Shown piece by piece: positions 10,691 through 21,242 of a DNA stretch of 64,000 bases. Origin of the DNA: Bolinopsis microptera. Taxonomy: Eukaryota; Ctenophora; Tentaculata; Lobata; Bolinopsidae. The position numbers and the translations under genes were made by a program. A model generated the notes under the pieces. The model saw nothing but the letters and a program-made list of their open reading frames with translations. It made no database searches and was not told the origin of the DNA. Within the stretch, counting starts at the first letter, position 1. Each line of letters starts with the position of its first letter. The stretch is taken from contig NC_087072.1 of assembly GCF_026151205.1 (NCBI RefSeq), positions 9,235,669-9,299,668 on the forward strand. The letters are read 5' to 3'.

Positions 10691-12116
10691 CAACGGAAGG
10701 GGACCATTCTCATAACAGGAGCGTCAACTTATCCGTAAGTAGCCCTAGCACAATCCTTAAATACCGTTAGTTCATCCTTAAACCGTTATAAAGACTTGAA
10801 ATACCGCTTATAGAAGTCCTGGTACAATCCTTGGTAGTCCTTTTCGATATTGGTTGAAATCCGTATTCGTTAATCTTAAGCAAATATTTGAATAAATTTC
10901 TTTCGTCTTCTGAACTTGAGATCTTTCCTTCATAAGCCCGATTATTAGTTGAGAACTAGTAGCGTCGTTGTTTACAATTACTGAGATTCGGCAGAGAGAC
11001 TGGTGCCACCCGATAAGCCGCTCAGGCGCTTAGCTTATAATAACATCTAGATGACATTCAAGTGCATTTTAAAGCAATTTGCCCTTGAGTATGATAATTA
11101 TAACCAGTTTTATCGTGTTCGGCGTCCTCGGAAACATAGGGTTACATGATTTTCGCTTCGATTTTCATCAACAAAAAATCCTTCTATTTTAAAATCTCTG
11201 GCCCAGCTGCCTGCTGGGTTTCAAAAGGTGATCGAGATGCTGCGATAATTGCGCAGCTCATCTTAATTGGATCCAATTACACGTGATACACTATATTATT
11301 CCATATAAGGCCTGGTCAGGAAGCTTGAGCTCTGGTGACGTCACGAGATATCCTAGTCAGCATTCGACACGTTACGAATGTGATCACGTGACCAAGGATT
11401 TACGAATCAAGGTCACGTGATAGGATTGGTGGTCACGTGACTTCAGTTATCCCTTATATGGCACAAGTAGCTGCAACTGATCAGCTCTTAATTGGGCTGC
11501 AATCATTGACAGGCCTATAATTACTCATTTTTCAATGACCGATATCTCGATTTTTAATAGGATTAGAGCGTAAAACGAATGCTTCCCGGAATCAGCACAA
11601 TGAAGAGAACAAGATCCTGTTGGATTCTCAATTATTCATCACCCACCGGTAGTCCCTACTCCTTATGCACCTTTTTCAAACCACATTTATTTAGCAAGAG
11701 CTGCTGGCAGGCTATAATATACATTTAAAATTATAATATTTTGATCGTTCTTAGAACTGTGTTTGAAAATGATCTCTAATGCCAAATTGCTCAGCTAGGC
11801 CTTTTGCACGGTGAAATGTTCTCCATTAATACTCATCTAGAATTTGGACAGGATGCTGCTCTCGGCGGTCCTGTCATAAACTTTAAACTTTAAACTTTTT
11901 ACAGGCATGTGCATGGTTGACACTGAATGTTTCGCTGTTTTGACATTCAGGTGCACAGCGCGCTACATTTTAAAAACTCTATAATTTTGGCCCCCCGACG
12001 AAGAAATTTATTCCTACACCCCTGGGCCTATACTTGATAATAGCCTTTAATTCCTTCAATTTCGAAAATTCGGTGATATGAAATGTCAAGATTTATCAAA
12101 TTATTTAAGGGAGTTG
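10691..12116. other. Intergenic, no gene recognised
   Basis: No coding domain is seen. Several CACGTGA motifs lie at about 11384-11442. Nothing here could be matched to the missing 5' exons of the acinus-like gene. Confidence 0.45.
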
Positions 12117-12454
12117 AATTAACGATTTGTTTGTTTGTTTAAAGAACCCGTCCCCAATCTCGTATCGGAAAATGACTAAACTCAGGTCTGAGTGTGAATA
12201 CGGGTGGTACCTGCAAGAGTGTTCATTAAGCATTTGGAATTCTCTAAAACTGCAGTTACAATTGTGCTAGAGTATTTTTAGTATATACGATTGGTATCAA
12301 TCATTTTTACTTTCATTCAATCATTTTTACTTTTCATTCAATCATTTTTACTTTCATTCAATCATTTTTACTTTACATTACGCATCAACATTTTTGCTCT
12401 CTAATCTTTTCACAAGTGCACTGACTTGCTGATAAGAAACTGCTTGATTTTATC

Positions 12455-14248
12455 ATGTCCGGCCATCTTAACAAGTCGACCTCTGCTGCTAACAAGACTC
12501 CTGCTGCTAAGAAGACTCCTGCTAGGAAGAACAGTATCACTAAACCTGCTGCCTCCGGGTCACCCTCCGACACGGAGGCACCCTCCCTCGGTATGTTGGG
12601 CTTTGGTGTGCCATCAATTTACACGTTTTGCGCTAAGACGTGTTTAAACGTTTTACCTACCCTCTCCAAAGAAGATATAGATTTTGAATACAACAGGCTC
12701 CGTTTAATTGACTCCGCATTTACTGGCAAAGCCACTAAGCCTGACACCAAACAAGCCGCCATCAAACAATATCTAACACGTCAAATAGTCGTTGATATAG
12801 ATCAATCCATGAATAGTCTAACTGCGGCAGCTAACTTACTTTCATGTACTGTTAATGGGGAGTGCGAGAAGGCGGTGAAACATCTAACAGAACGTGCTCT
12901 GACGGCGATCGAAGAAGTCTCTGATGAAACGAAGAAACAGACCACCCTCATCACACAGCAGACTGCAACTCTCATCTCTGAAGCCCCCTCGCAGAACCTC
13001 GACACTTCCAGAGAAGTTACAAGTATGCCTCATTCGCCGGTAAGACTTTTAGAGTGCGATCTTTCCGAGTTAACTTTTGATAAAGTTTCAAGTGAGCTAA
13101 ACTTTGACATGCACCACCCTGGAGGCCGTATCACAACTTATTATGGCTCCGTCCCCTACACGTACGGCAGAACCTCACATCCTGTCTCTGTTGGGCCACT
13201 TCCACCCACTCTGGAACATGCGTACGAGCAACTGCAAAAACTGGACGCTGACATAACCCCAGAGAACTACACTTGCCTTTGCACTTTATACAAGGACGGA
13301 TCGGTCGGCATACCGATGCATAATGACAGCGAACCTAGCATAATGGAGGATAGTCAAATTTATACAGTGTCGATTGGAGCACCTAGAAACCTTAGGATAT
13401 CAAGTACAGTAGGCCCCTTTGTCGAGCATAACATTCCACTTGAGCACGGTTCACTTTACGTCATGTCACGAGCAGATCAGGACAACTGGCGCCACGGCAT
13501 TGACCGCGATATCTCGGTAAGGTTTCCACGCATTTCACTGACTTTCCGCAAACTGAAACAACAAGAGTCATGCACTGTGCCTGCACCTCCAGCTCTCCAT
13601 CGGATACCACCTGTTGCCCCTCCAGCTCAGAACTCCTCCTCTCAGTCTCGTCACTCCAGGGTCCTATTCATACATGACTCTATTCATCGTGAAACACCTG
13701 AATGGTTGTTCGATCAGATACCCGGCCACCGCTGTCAGAAGCGTTTGAACTACCAGCTCATAGACTCTTTGGATCATGACCTCAAACATGCCAAAACTGT
13801 GATCATCTCATGTGGCATAAACGATCTTTCACGGTATGGAAAATCTGCCAAGAGTCTGGCTGATAACTTTTGTCCCCGCCTTGTCGAAAGCTGTAAGAGC
13901 AACAAAAGCACACAGTTTGTTTTTTGTGCTTTGTCTTTAACGAGAATTGGTTGGTTGAACAGAGAAATTGATGATTTTAATCTATGTATGGTGAATCTCG
14001 CCAGGGTGATACCCAATCTGACATTTTACGATGCCCATGCCGTTATCAAGCGGGTTCATTCATACTACGTATGGGACCGCAATGATAAGCATGGCATCCA
14101 TTTACATCACGATGTCAGAAGGGCTGTTGCATATGAACTTGTCAACTGCGTTGGCAAGTTATGTGGATCAGAACTGCCACGCCACAGGAACTGTGCGTGG
14201 CTCTACCACCATGAGCCTAACAGTCCTTTCAGATATCACCGTGGTTGA
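12455..14248 (+). CDS. LINE ORF1: AlkB-like 2OG-Fe(II) dioxygenase plus SGNH hydrolase
   Basis: 597 residues, intact. The first ~50 residues are rich in Lys, Ala, Pro and Ser, which suits nucleic-acid binding. Residues ~225-370 look like an AlkB-family dioxygenase: iron ligands H289 and D291 (MHNDSE) and H347 (WRHGI), then R359-x5-R365 (RISLTFR), which mirrors the RYNLTFR motif of E. coli AlkB that binds 2-oxoglutarate. Residues ~400-575 form an SGNH/GDSL hydrolase: Ser409 (HDSI), GxND at 454-457 (GIND), and D544/H549 (DKHGIHL). SGNH esterase domains are known in ORF1 of CR1-type LINEs. The dioxygenase half could repair or demethylate alkylated RNA or DNA of the element; that is inference. 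All catalytic residues seem present, so the domain is probably selected. Confidence 0.85.
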   Translation: MSGHLNKSTSAANKTPAAKKTPARKNSITKPAASGSPSDTEAPSLGMLGFGVPSIYTFCAKTCLNVLPTLSKEDIDFEYNRLRLIDSAFTGKATKPDTKQAAIKQYLTRQIVVDIDQSMNSLTAAANLLSCTVNGECEKAVKHLTERALTAIEEVSDETKKQTTLITQQTATLISEAPSQNLDTSREVTSMPHSPVRLLECDLSELTFDKVSSELNFDMHHPGGRITTYYGSVPYTYGRTSHPVSVGPLPPTLEHAYEQLQKLDADITPENYTCLCTLYKDGSVGIPMHNDSEPSIMEDSQIYTVSIGAPRNLRISSTVGPFVEHNIPLEHGSLYVMSRADQDNWRHGIDRDISVRFPRISLTFRKLKQQESCTVPAPPALHRIPPVAPPAQNSSSQSRHSRVLFIHDSIHRETPEWLFDQIPGHRCQKRLNYQLIDSLDHDLKHAKTVIISCGINDLSRYGKSAKSLADNFCPRLVESCKSNKSTQFVFCALSLTRIGWLNREIDDFNLCMVNLARVIPNLTFYDAHAVIKRVHSYYVWDRNDKHGIHLHHDVRRAVAYELVNCVGKLCGSELPRHRNCAWLYHHEPNSPFRYHRG

Positions 14249-14988
14249 GCACTAATCCATAAATGAATTAATTATATAAAAATCAACCTTTTCTGTCAAG
14301 CCCTTAAATTAAGCATATCATCAAGTATTTTCATATCTTTTTCAGTACATCCTCACTCCTCATCCAAATTCATCATTTGATTGCTACCACGATCGATTTT
14401 TGAAGAAATGATCTGATTGGTCGAAAATGCTTATCTTCTTAAGCTTATCAGATGAACTGATGAACATTCTTTCACTATCAAGCATTTTTGTCTCTTATCA
14501 TCCCACCATACATTTCCTAAAACATTTTCACATTACCAAACAAAACTGTGCACATTTTATTTAATAATTATAGAAGCTTCTCTGGTAAATCAGCATCAAG
14601 CACGTTTCCTCAGTCAAAGTTCAGTGCAACAGTATTTTCGAAAACTTCACAAACAACTAAATAGCAAAAATCACCACACAAAACTACACAACGAAACAAT
14701 TTCACACATACAAATCACAACGACTTAATATACACTTTAGGTAAAGTCATATTATCATACTGATAAGCCCGAAAATCGAGATAAGGGCACTATATTGTAA
14801 CATTTGATTTAGCGAATATTTTTAACAAATAAGTAGATAAGACTCAGATCACGATTCTGTAGCATACAGGACCTCCGGTTCTCGTGAAAGAATCTGATTT
14901 GCACTAGTATAGATATATTTTACGTTATTTATAAATTTATACATTTTTTATTCTCTAATTCCTCCACAAGCATAAGAGTTAACTTAAA
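14249..14988 (+). other. LINE inter-ORF spacer
   Basis: A 740-bp AT-rich spacer between ORF1 and ORF2 of the same element, with stops in all frames and no domain seen. It separates the ORFs too far for simple stop-restart translation, so how ORF2 is translated is unclear. Confidence 0.6.
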
Positions 14989-17900
14989 ATGGCAGCGAAT
15001 GGAAATGTTACTGATACTTCTGGTCATAAAATCAAAATAAAATGTGGTAGCTGTAGCGGCTGGTGTTATTCTTCCAAAAACATCCGCAGCTGTTCATGGT
15101 GCCAAAACAACGTCCACGTCAAATGTTTTAAGGAAAATTTAGGTTGTACAAGCTGTTGTGAAAGTCTTATTCCTGGATTTTACGCGACTTACTATGAAAT
15201 TTACGATGACTACAATAAGCTTAATTGCGCTATTTATAATCCATACGCTCAAAATAGTCGATGTAATCTTATTGGAGACGCCATGACCAATGAAGAGCAC
15301 CAGGATTCAACATGGAGTGACATTTCGGCTTTCCTAACTCACTGTCAGTATAAACAGCAACGTAACGTAAAAAGGTCGACATCCTCTCAACTTAAAACAT
15401 TTTCCATGAATATCAGATCCCTTTTCAAAAATATTGATCAACTACGAGAAGATATAGAAATATATGATAAGTATGATGTATTGTGTTTTAACGAAACTAA
15501 CTGCACACTAGAAAAATTGCCTAACGGAATAAACGACATCACATTAAATGGATTCCATGAACCGTATATCCAAGATCCCATCCGCACATCGGGTAAAGGT
15601 GGGGGGCTTGCCATATACATACACAAACGTGTAGCTGACTCTGATAAAATTGATATTTTCAATCCCAACCCTGAACCCTCAAATACTAGCGGCGAATTTC
15701 AATTTATCAAGATCCACCAGTGTAAAGGATATAATAGAACAAAGATAATTGGAAATGTTTATCGCTCTCCCGCTAGAAAACCTGAAGCATTTCTTGAAAT
15801 TTTTAAAAGTACGCTTCACAACCTGGGAAGACACTCTCGCAAACATATGACGTTACATGGAGATTTTAATCTAAATTTACTGAAGCACAGTAGCAACCAG
15901 GCATGTCAAAGCATTATAGATATTGCATCCTCTTACGGTTTCATCCAAATTGTATCACGTCCAACTCGCATAACAGACCACAGTGCCACGCTTATTGATC
16001 ATATCTACACGAACAATCTTGAAGATACAATAAGCTGCAACGTATTAACGACAGATCTGTCGGATCACTTAGCGATAGTTACAACAATTAATCTTGATAA
16101 TACATCCACCAGCAGTTACCGCTCCGCATCTTATAATCAAAATCCAACACAAACCAACGTACGTAGTTTTAATGAGGCCAACAACCATAAATTTAGAGAT
16201 TTAATAATGGAAGAAAATTGGTCTGTAATACTAACAAATACCCCTGATGCTAACCAGCAGTTTGATTGTTTAAATTCGGCTTACAACAGGATTTATAACG
16301 CTGCCTACCCGACAAAAAGACAGTCCGAGCGCAGACAAAATGAACGTGTTAATCCCAAACCATGGATACTGCCCTGGCTTGAAGAAGCTATAGAACGTAA
16401 AAATCAGGCATATCATGATTTTGTTAAGGAACCAGTTGATAGGAACCAGCTAAAATATGACCGTTTGAAAAAGTTTTGCACCAAACACGTTGACAAAGCC
16501 AAAAACATACACTACAAAAAATTCTTTGAACAACACAAAGATAATTCTAAGAAGCAGTGGCAGATGATTAACGGACTTCTGAATAGGAAACCAGCCAAAC
16601 CTACATCGATAAAACTGTCGGACGAAAACGGACAAGTCAGCACTCCGGCAGCAGTAGCAGAAAAATTTAATGATCACTTCTCAAACATCGCTCCAAAAAT
16701 TAAATCTGAAATTAGTAGTAGGACCACTTTCGATCCTGGTGGGGCCCAGGGGACACTACGTAACCCTTCTCCAAATAGTATCTACATAAAACCAGTCACA
16801 ACTACCGAAGTTCAAGACGTTATTAACCTATTTAAGAATAAAGCTACTCTTGACACCAAAATCCAACCACTCAAAATTGCCAACAGCTGTCATAATTTTA
16901 CCACTGTATTGGCCCACGTTGTTAACAGCTCGTTCGAACAAGGGGTCTTTCCCCAAGCCTTGAAAACGGCAAAAGTAGTTCCTGTACATAAATGTGGATC
17001 TAAAACTGACATCAAAAATTACAGACCGATATCTCTACTTGCCACTTTCTCAAAAGTCTACGAAAAGCTTATGCACAATCGAGTCATAAATTTCTTGGAT
17101 ACCTACAATATACTTTGTGAAAATCAATACGGCTTCCGCCCAGGTAGGTCTTGTGAACATGCACTTCTTAATGCTAAAGACAGAATCCTCAATTCAATGT
17201 CTAAAAAGCAAGTTACTTTGCTCCTCTTGATTGACTTTAGCAAAGCCTTTGACCTTGTGGATCACTCCATACTCCTGAATAAGCTCGAGCACTATGGCAT
17301 AAGAGGTCTAGCTTTAAACTGGTTTAAATCATATCTTATGAACAGAAACCAGTTTGTATCAATTGGATCCTCTGAATCCTCAGCCAATCCAATTATTTAC
17401 GGTGTACCCCAAGGTTCAATTTTGGGACCTCTCCTTTTTATAATCTACATAAACGATCTTCCTCAAATATCAGAAATAGCTAATTTCATCATGTACGCAG
17501 ATGATGCAAACATTTTCCTAACAGGAGAAAATATAAACGAGGTTTATGATAAGCTCAAAATTCTTAGCGATGTCTTAGTTAAATGGGTAGATAACAACGG
17601 ATTAGCTCTAAATCTTAAAAAAACGAATTATATGATCTTTTCTCGACAAAGAAACCTCATTTATCGCGATGTAGTAATTTCTGGTGTCACAATCGAAAGA
17701 AAAACAGAAGCCCGTTTCTTAGGTGTTATAATAGATAACAAACTGAACTGGTCGCAACATATTTCTGCCATGAAAATGAAAATGGCCAGATACATTGGAG
17801 TCATGTACAAACTTAAAAAATATTTGCCTCTGGAAGCACGTTTACAAATATATCACAGCTTTGTGCAGTCTCACCTTAATTACTGCTCCCTCGTCTGGGG

Positions 17901-18474
17901 TTTTGCTGCCAAATCCCATATAGAAACACTATTTGTTAAACAGAAAATGGGTCTTAGAGCAATACTACCAGGTTTTGTTAATTACTGGTACAAAGATGGT
18001 ACACCACCAGCAAGTACCAAGTCTGGTTTCTATGTACACAAAATATTGACAGTTCAAAGTATCATCGTGAAGAACGCATTAGTTTTTATACATAAGCTAA
18101 AAAACTTCCCAAGTCTAGTGCCTCCCTCTATAAAGAAAACAATACCTAACAGTGCACCAATATTTAACGTCGCCGATCCGGATTCGAGTCTTACAACTTT
18201 ATGGTCAGATGAATACGGTAAACACCCTTACAATAATTCAGTATTCTACAAAGGTCCACTATTAGCAATAAACAGATATAGTGTCGCAGCAACTTCCTTG
18301 CCAAGTCTATTCAACCTTAACATCTACAAAAGGTGCATAAAAAACATGCTCATTGATCAACAAAACGAGGGCATTGCAGACGAATGGCCTAACTTTATGT
18401 TATACAATATAACGGGACTAAGGAAATCAGAGCGCAACATCAACCGTAATGCTAATAATAACTCTGTCCCATAA
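14989..18474 (+). CDS. LINE ORF2: zinc finger, AP-type endonuclease, reverse transcriptase
   Basis: 1161 residues, intact. A Cys/His-rich PHD-like finger lies at ~19-60. An exonuclease-endonuclease-phosphatase domain follows (~135-370), with the Asn of SMNIRSL (~141), Glu of CFNETNC (~171), HGDFNLNL (~290) and the terminal SDH (~358). The reverse transcriptase (~640-890) shows FRPGRSCEH, IDFSKAFD, PQGSILGPLLF and the catalytic YADD at 836-839. The order and motifs fit the CR1/L2/Daphne group of non-LTR retrotransposons. The C-terminal part (~900-1161) matches the usual downstream region of such RTs (SHLNYCSLVWG). The enzyme would nick the target and copy the element RNA in place. Confidence 0.92.
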   Translation: MAANGNVTDTSGHKIKIKCGSCSGWCYSSKNIRSCSWCQNNVHVKCFKENLGCTSCCESLIPGFYATYYEIYDDYNKLNCAIYNPYAQNSRCNLIGDAMTNEEHQDSTWSDISAFLTHCQYKQQRNVKRSTSSQLKTFSMNIRSLFKNIDQLREDIEIYDKYDVLCFNETNCTLEKLPNGINDITLNGFHEPYIQDPIRTSGKGGGLAIYIHKRVADSDKIDIFNPNPEPSNTSGEFQFIKIHQCKGYNRTKIIGNVYRSPARKPEAFLEIFKSTLHNLGRHSRKHMTLHGDFNLNLLKHSSNQACQSIIDIASSYGFIQIVSRPTRITDHSATLIDHIYTNNLEDTISCNVLTTDLSDHLAIVTTINLDNTSTSSYRSASYNQNPTQTNVRSFNEANNHKFRDLIMEENWSVILTNTPDANQQFDCLNSAYNRIYNAAYPTKRQSERRQNERVNPKPWILPWLEEAIERKNQAYHDFVKEPVDRNQLKYDRLKKFCTKHVDKAKNIHYKKFFEQHKDNSKKQWQMINGLLNRKPAKPTSIKLSDENGQVSTPAAVAEKFNDHFSNIAPKIKSEISSRTTFDPGGAQGTLRNPSPNSIYIKPVTTTEVQDVINLFKNKATLDTKIQPLKIANSCHNFTTVLAHVVNSSFEQGVFPQALKTAKVVPVHKCGSKTDIKNYRPISLLATFSKVYEKLMHNRVINFLDTYNILCENQYGFRPGRSCEHALLNAKDRILNSMSKKQVTLLLLIDFSKAFDLVDHSILLNKLEHYGIRGLALNWFKSYLMNRNQFVSIGSSESSANPIIYGVPQGSILGPLLFIIYINDLPQISEIANFIMYADDANIFLTGENINEVYDKLKILSDVLVKWVDNNGLALNLKKTNYMIFSRQRNLIYRDVVISGVTIERKTEARFLGVIIDNKLNWSQHISAMKMKMARYIGVMYKLKKYLPLEARLQIYHSFVQSHLNYCSLVWGFAAKSHIETLFVKQKMGLRAILPGFVNYWYKDGTPPASTKSGFYVHKILTVQSIIVKNALVFIHKLKNFPSLVPPSIKKTIPNSAPIFNVADPDSSLTTLWSDEYGKHPYNNSVFYKGPLLAINRYSVAATSLPSLFNLNIYKRCIKNMLIDQQNEGIADEWPNFMLYNITGLRKSERNINRNANNNSVP

Positions 18475-19230
18475 GCACGCCATCACAGAATCAATTTCAC
18501 TGCATACCATCTCAGTTACACTGCCATCAATTCGCCAGCAAAAACGGCATGACGCTATGCGACTGATAACAGTCGTTAAATTTTAAAAATTTTGGAATTG
18601 CTAGCTAGCAGTAGCTATGCGCCTGTTTCCACTCTAACAACTCTAAAAGCATATTAATATGATAATTTCAACTAAAGGCAACTTTATATGTGCTCAGCTA
18701 TGTTTTGTTTCGACAAGCTCTATTATATACATTTTAATCGTTTTAATGAGATCTAATCTTGTATGAGTTTTGAGTTTGAATTGAAAACACTTATTATATA
18801 TATTATTTTTTGAGTAAACATTGGCTGGTACTTCGGGCCGGTCCCCAACAAAAATCAGATATATATCCCTACATGCTTCCAAAATTTGTAAAGCCGTAGT
18901 ACATACATATCACATTACACCGGAGCCTACACAGTGCAATCTCCTCCAGTCGCGTATTCATAGTTCTGCTTATTTGGTTCACAGGTTTTTCCTAGACTTT
19001 GTGATCGGACTTAACTCTCTGTACCAGTATTTCGTTATCTTAGGAGTTATTCCGCTTTTATTTTATTCCCATTCTCGACTCCTCGCTAGCAGTCCGGTTA
19101 ATTTAGTACCTCTAAGTACCTTATCATTTAATCATTATATTAGGACTTATTAAAGAACATCTCACCCTCTAAGAAAACTCACCGCTTCGTTCATTTTTAT
19201 AGCTTTATTCTTTTTATCTACAAGTCGCGT
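18475..19230 (+). other. LINE 3' untranslated tail
   Basis: Sequence from the ORF2 stop to the right target duplication. The block at 18856-18957 is repeated in the short derivative at 3332-3416. There is no poly(A) or obvious microsatellite at the + strand 3' border. Confidence 0.6.
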
Positions 19231-19242
19231 AATTAACGATTT

Positions 19243-19484
19243 AAGATGTAACTCATTGGATAATTTCCTATGCGACTGTTCTGTATGTCAGATAGATCAT
19301 AGATTAGGCTGATTTAATGTGAAATTAGAAACTCTGTGGCTTTCGTCGCATGAGAAGAAGTGCAAATTACACTCCTTCGTGGTTGACCTATCAGCACTTA
19401 TTTACTTTCAAGTGTTAGTTTGAAACATTGTGTGCATATTCTACTTCATTGTTTGTGTGATTATTTTAATTTTTAATTGCAGTA
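19243..19484 (+). promoter_or_regulatory. Upstream region and leader acceptor site of sulfotransferase gene 1
   Basis: A pyrimidine-rich tract and AG (tttttaattgcag) end one base pair plus T-A before the ATG at 19485. The same acceptor-like sequence precedes every array member, implying a leader intron whose 3' end lies just before the start codon. The donor exon is not identified. Confidence 0.5.
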
Positions 19485-20579
19485 ATGGTAGAGGATGGTC
19501 AATCTGTTATAGTTAAAAAACGGTACATATTCCTTGCGATTTTTGCTCTTGCAGCGGTATTCGTTCTCCTGCTTCCTGACCGAGCTAAAACCGTCTCCAA
19601 TCTTCATGTAAAAACTGTTATTTCAAAGATTTCCTCTGATTCTTCGCTCGTAGAAACGACTGCATCTTCTTCAGAAAATATCAATCACACTTCTTTAGAA
19701 GACGAAACATTTTCGGTTTTGGAACCACCCTCTCAAAAATGGGCTCAAGACCAGTTTGAAAAATCACTGGTCTTAATGCACCAAAAATACAGTCAACCAA
19801 GTATGTGGGAAAACTGTGGTATGCAAACATATTATTTCGAGAACATAAAAACAATTTTCACGGGAATTCCAAAGACAGGATGTTCCAACTGGATTGAGGC
19901 TCTGCTCCGAGCTAACGGAGATCTAAAGAACCAACTAAATCCAACTGAGGTGAAAAAGGTACACGGTGGAATTAGCAACAAGCACAGAATACCGAACATA
20001 TTGAACCGCTTTAACGCCTCAGTATTCCAACAAGATTTCAGTTTTACCGTGGTCAGGAACCCCTGGACCAGAATGGTTTCTGGTTACAGAGATAAATTAT
20101 CAGACGAGAAAACTCAGGGAGGTTCGTTTCGGTCTATAGGGAAAAATATTGTGAAAGAGATGAGAGGCATTACTAACGAGGAAGCACGTGATAAGTTATA
20201 CCCAACGTTTACAGAGTTTGCTTCATGGCTCGTCAACCACAATGGATCGGAGAACCGACATTTTTACCAACAATTCAGAACTTTGTGTATACCTGCAGCT
20301 AGATACGATTATATTATCCCTCTTGAGTATGCTGGACCCTTAAGTCAGGATGTCTGGGGTAGAATCAATGCAAGCACCTCATTGCTAGGATCATATGATG
20401 AATCATCGGACCCTCGCCTTCAAAAATCAACCCTTTATGCTAAGGAGTGGTTTTCAAAGATTGACGAGAACACAATTGAGAAATTGTATAATATTTTTAG
20501 AATAGACTTTGCTCTTATGGACTATAGTAACTTTACACATCCAGATTTCCCGTTACCTTTGCATGATTTAAAACAATGA
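19485..20579 (+). CDS. Carbohydrate sulfotransferase, array copy 1
   Basis: 364 residues, a single coding exon. A type II Golgi enzyme of the Sulfotransfer_2 (CHST8-14-like) family is inferred: basic N-terminus, membrane anchor at ~14-31 (YIFLAIFALAAVFVLLL), a Ser/Thr-rich stem, then the catalytic domain. The PAPS-binding motifs are PKTGCSNW (129-136) for the 5'-phosphosulfate and VRNPWTRMVSGYRDK (from 190) for the 3'-phosphate. Several N-glycosylation sequons are present (NHT, NAS, NGS, NFT). It would transfer sulfate from PAPS to a glycan hydroxyl; the acceptor cannot be told. AATAAA (20580-20585) follows the stop directly. Copy 1 differs from copies 2-4 in the NEEARD and LVNHNGSENRHFYQQFR segments, features shared in part with copy 5. 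Confidence 0.9.
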   Translation: MVEDGQSVIVKKRYIFLAIFALAAVFVLLLPDRAKTVSNLHVKTVISKISSDSSLVETTASSSENINHTSLEDETFSVLEPPSQKWAQDQFEKSLVLMHQKYSQPSMWENCGMQTYYFENIKTIFTGIPKTGCSNWIEALLRANGDLKNQLNPTEVKKVHGGISNKHRIPNILNRFNASVFQQDFSFTVVRNPWTRMVSGYRDKLSDEKTQGGSFRSIGKNIVKEMRGITNEEARDKLYPTFTEFASWLVNHNGSENRHFYQQFRTLCIPAARYDYIIPLEYAGPLSQDVWGRINASTSLLGSYDESSDPRLQKSTLYAKEWFSKIDENTIEKLYNIFRIDFALMDYSNFTHPDFPLPLHDLKQ

Positions 20580-21242
20580 AATAAAGTTAAAATTAAATTG
20601 ACTTTTAAATTTTACAATAATTATATGCGAAAATGAAAAATTACCAATTAATCCCAATGTAGTTCCCGGTGACCAGGAAGTTACCAGTGTTCAATAATTG
20701 TGCTTTGATACAAGAGTAGATAACTTCAATCGAGACGATCAAATTTTCAAACTTGCTCCATGTCTTGAAATTGGTTATTAGGAAATTTCTAGATGCGTAA
20801 AGGAGTCCGAGTAAGCCGTGATGAATAAATGATTTAAGATGCAATTATTATTAGATTATTTCCTGATACGAGATTGGGGACAAGTACATTACAAGTACAT
20901 TACACGTGTACTTATTACTTTTTGTATACTGAGCTTGCGTTAAACCTAATACTGCGACAAACGGAAAGCCCAAAGGTACACGTCAAATGTGGCTTTATGT
21001 AGTGAAGTGTACTTTAATGACTCGCTATCTCAACTGAAGTGTGTCATCAGTCCGATAATTTGTGTTGATATTTGATAACATGCAGTGAAGCAGCATGAAA
21101 AGAAGTCGCATGAAAAGAAGTCGCATGAAAAGAAGTGCAGACTGTAGAGTGTGGATTGACAAAGAATTGAAGAAGGTGTTATGTGCACAAAATCTTCTCA
21201 ATTAAATCATTTGTGTGGTTATTTTAGTCTTGAATTGCAGTA
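20580..21242 (+). repeat. Array spacer 1 (3' flank of copy 1, leader of copy 2)
   Basis: The spacer shares all its blocks with those after copies 2-4: a conserved 3' flank, then GATACGAGATTGGGGAC (the tail of the SINE-like repeat, about 20866) with ACAAGTACATT repeats, then tandem TCGCATGAAAAGAAG units and the TTGAATTGCAG acceptor. No other gene is present. Confidence 0.75.

Larger units (their letters stand above)
12129..19230 (+). mobile_element. Full-length CR1/L2-like LINE with AlkB-bearing ORF1
   Basis: A 7.1-kb insertion is bounded by identical 12-bp direct repeats (AATTAACGATTT at 12117-12128 and 19231-19242), as expected of target-primed reverse transcription. It holds a leader with GTTT repeats and four copies of a roughly 21-bp ATCATTTTTACTTTCATTCA unit (about 12296-12375), then ORF1 (12455-14248), a 740-bp spacer, ORF2 (14989-18474) and a 750-bp tail. 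Both ORFs are open, so the copy looks young. Its first roughly 158 bp equal the reverse complement of a stand-alone SINE-like repeat (38408-38565). Confidence 0.85.
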
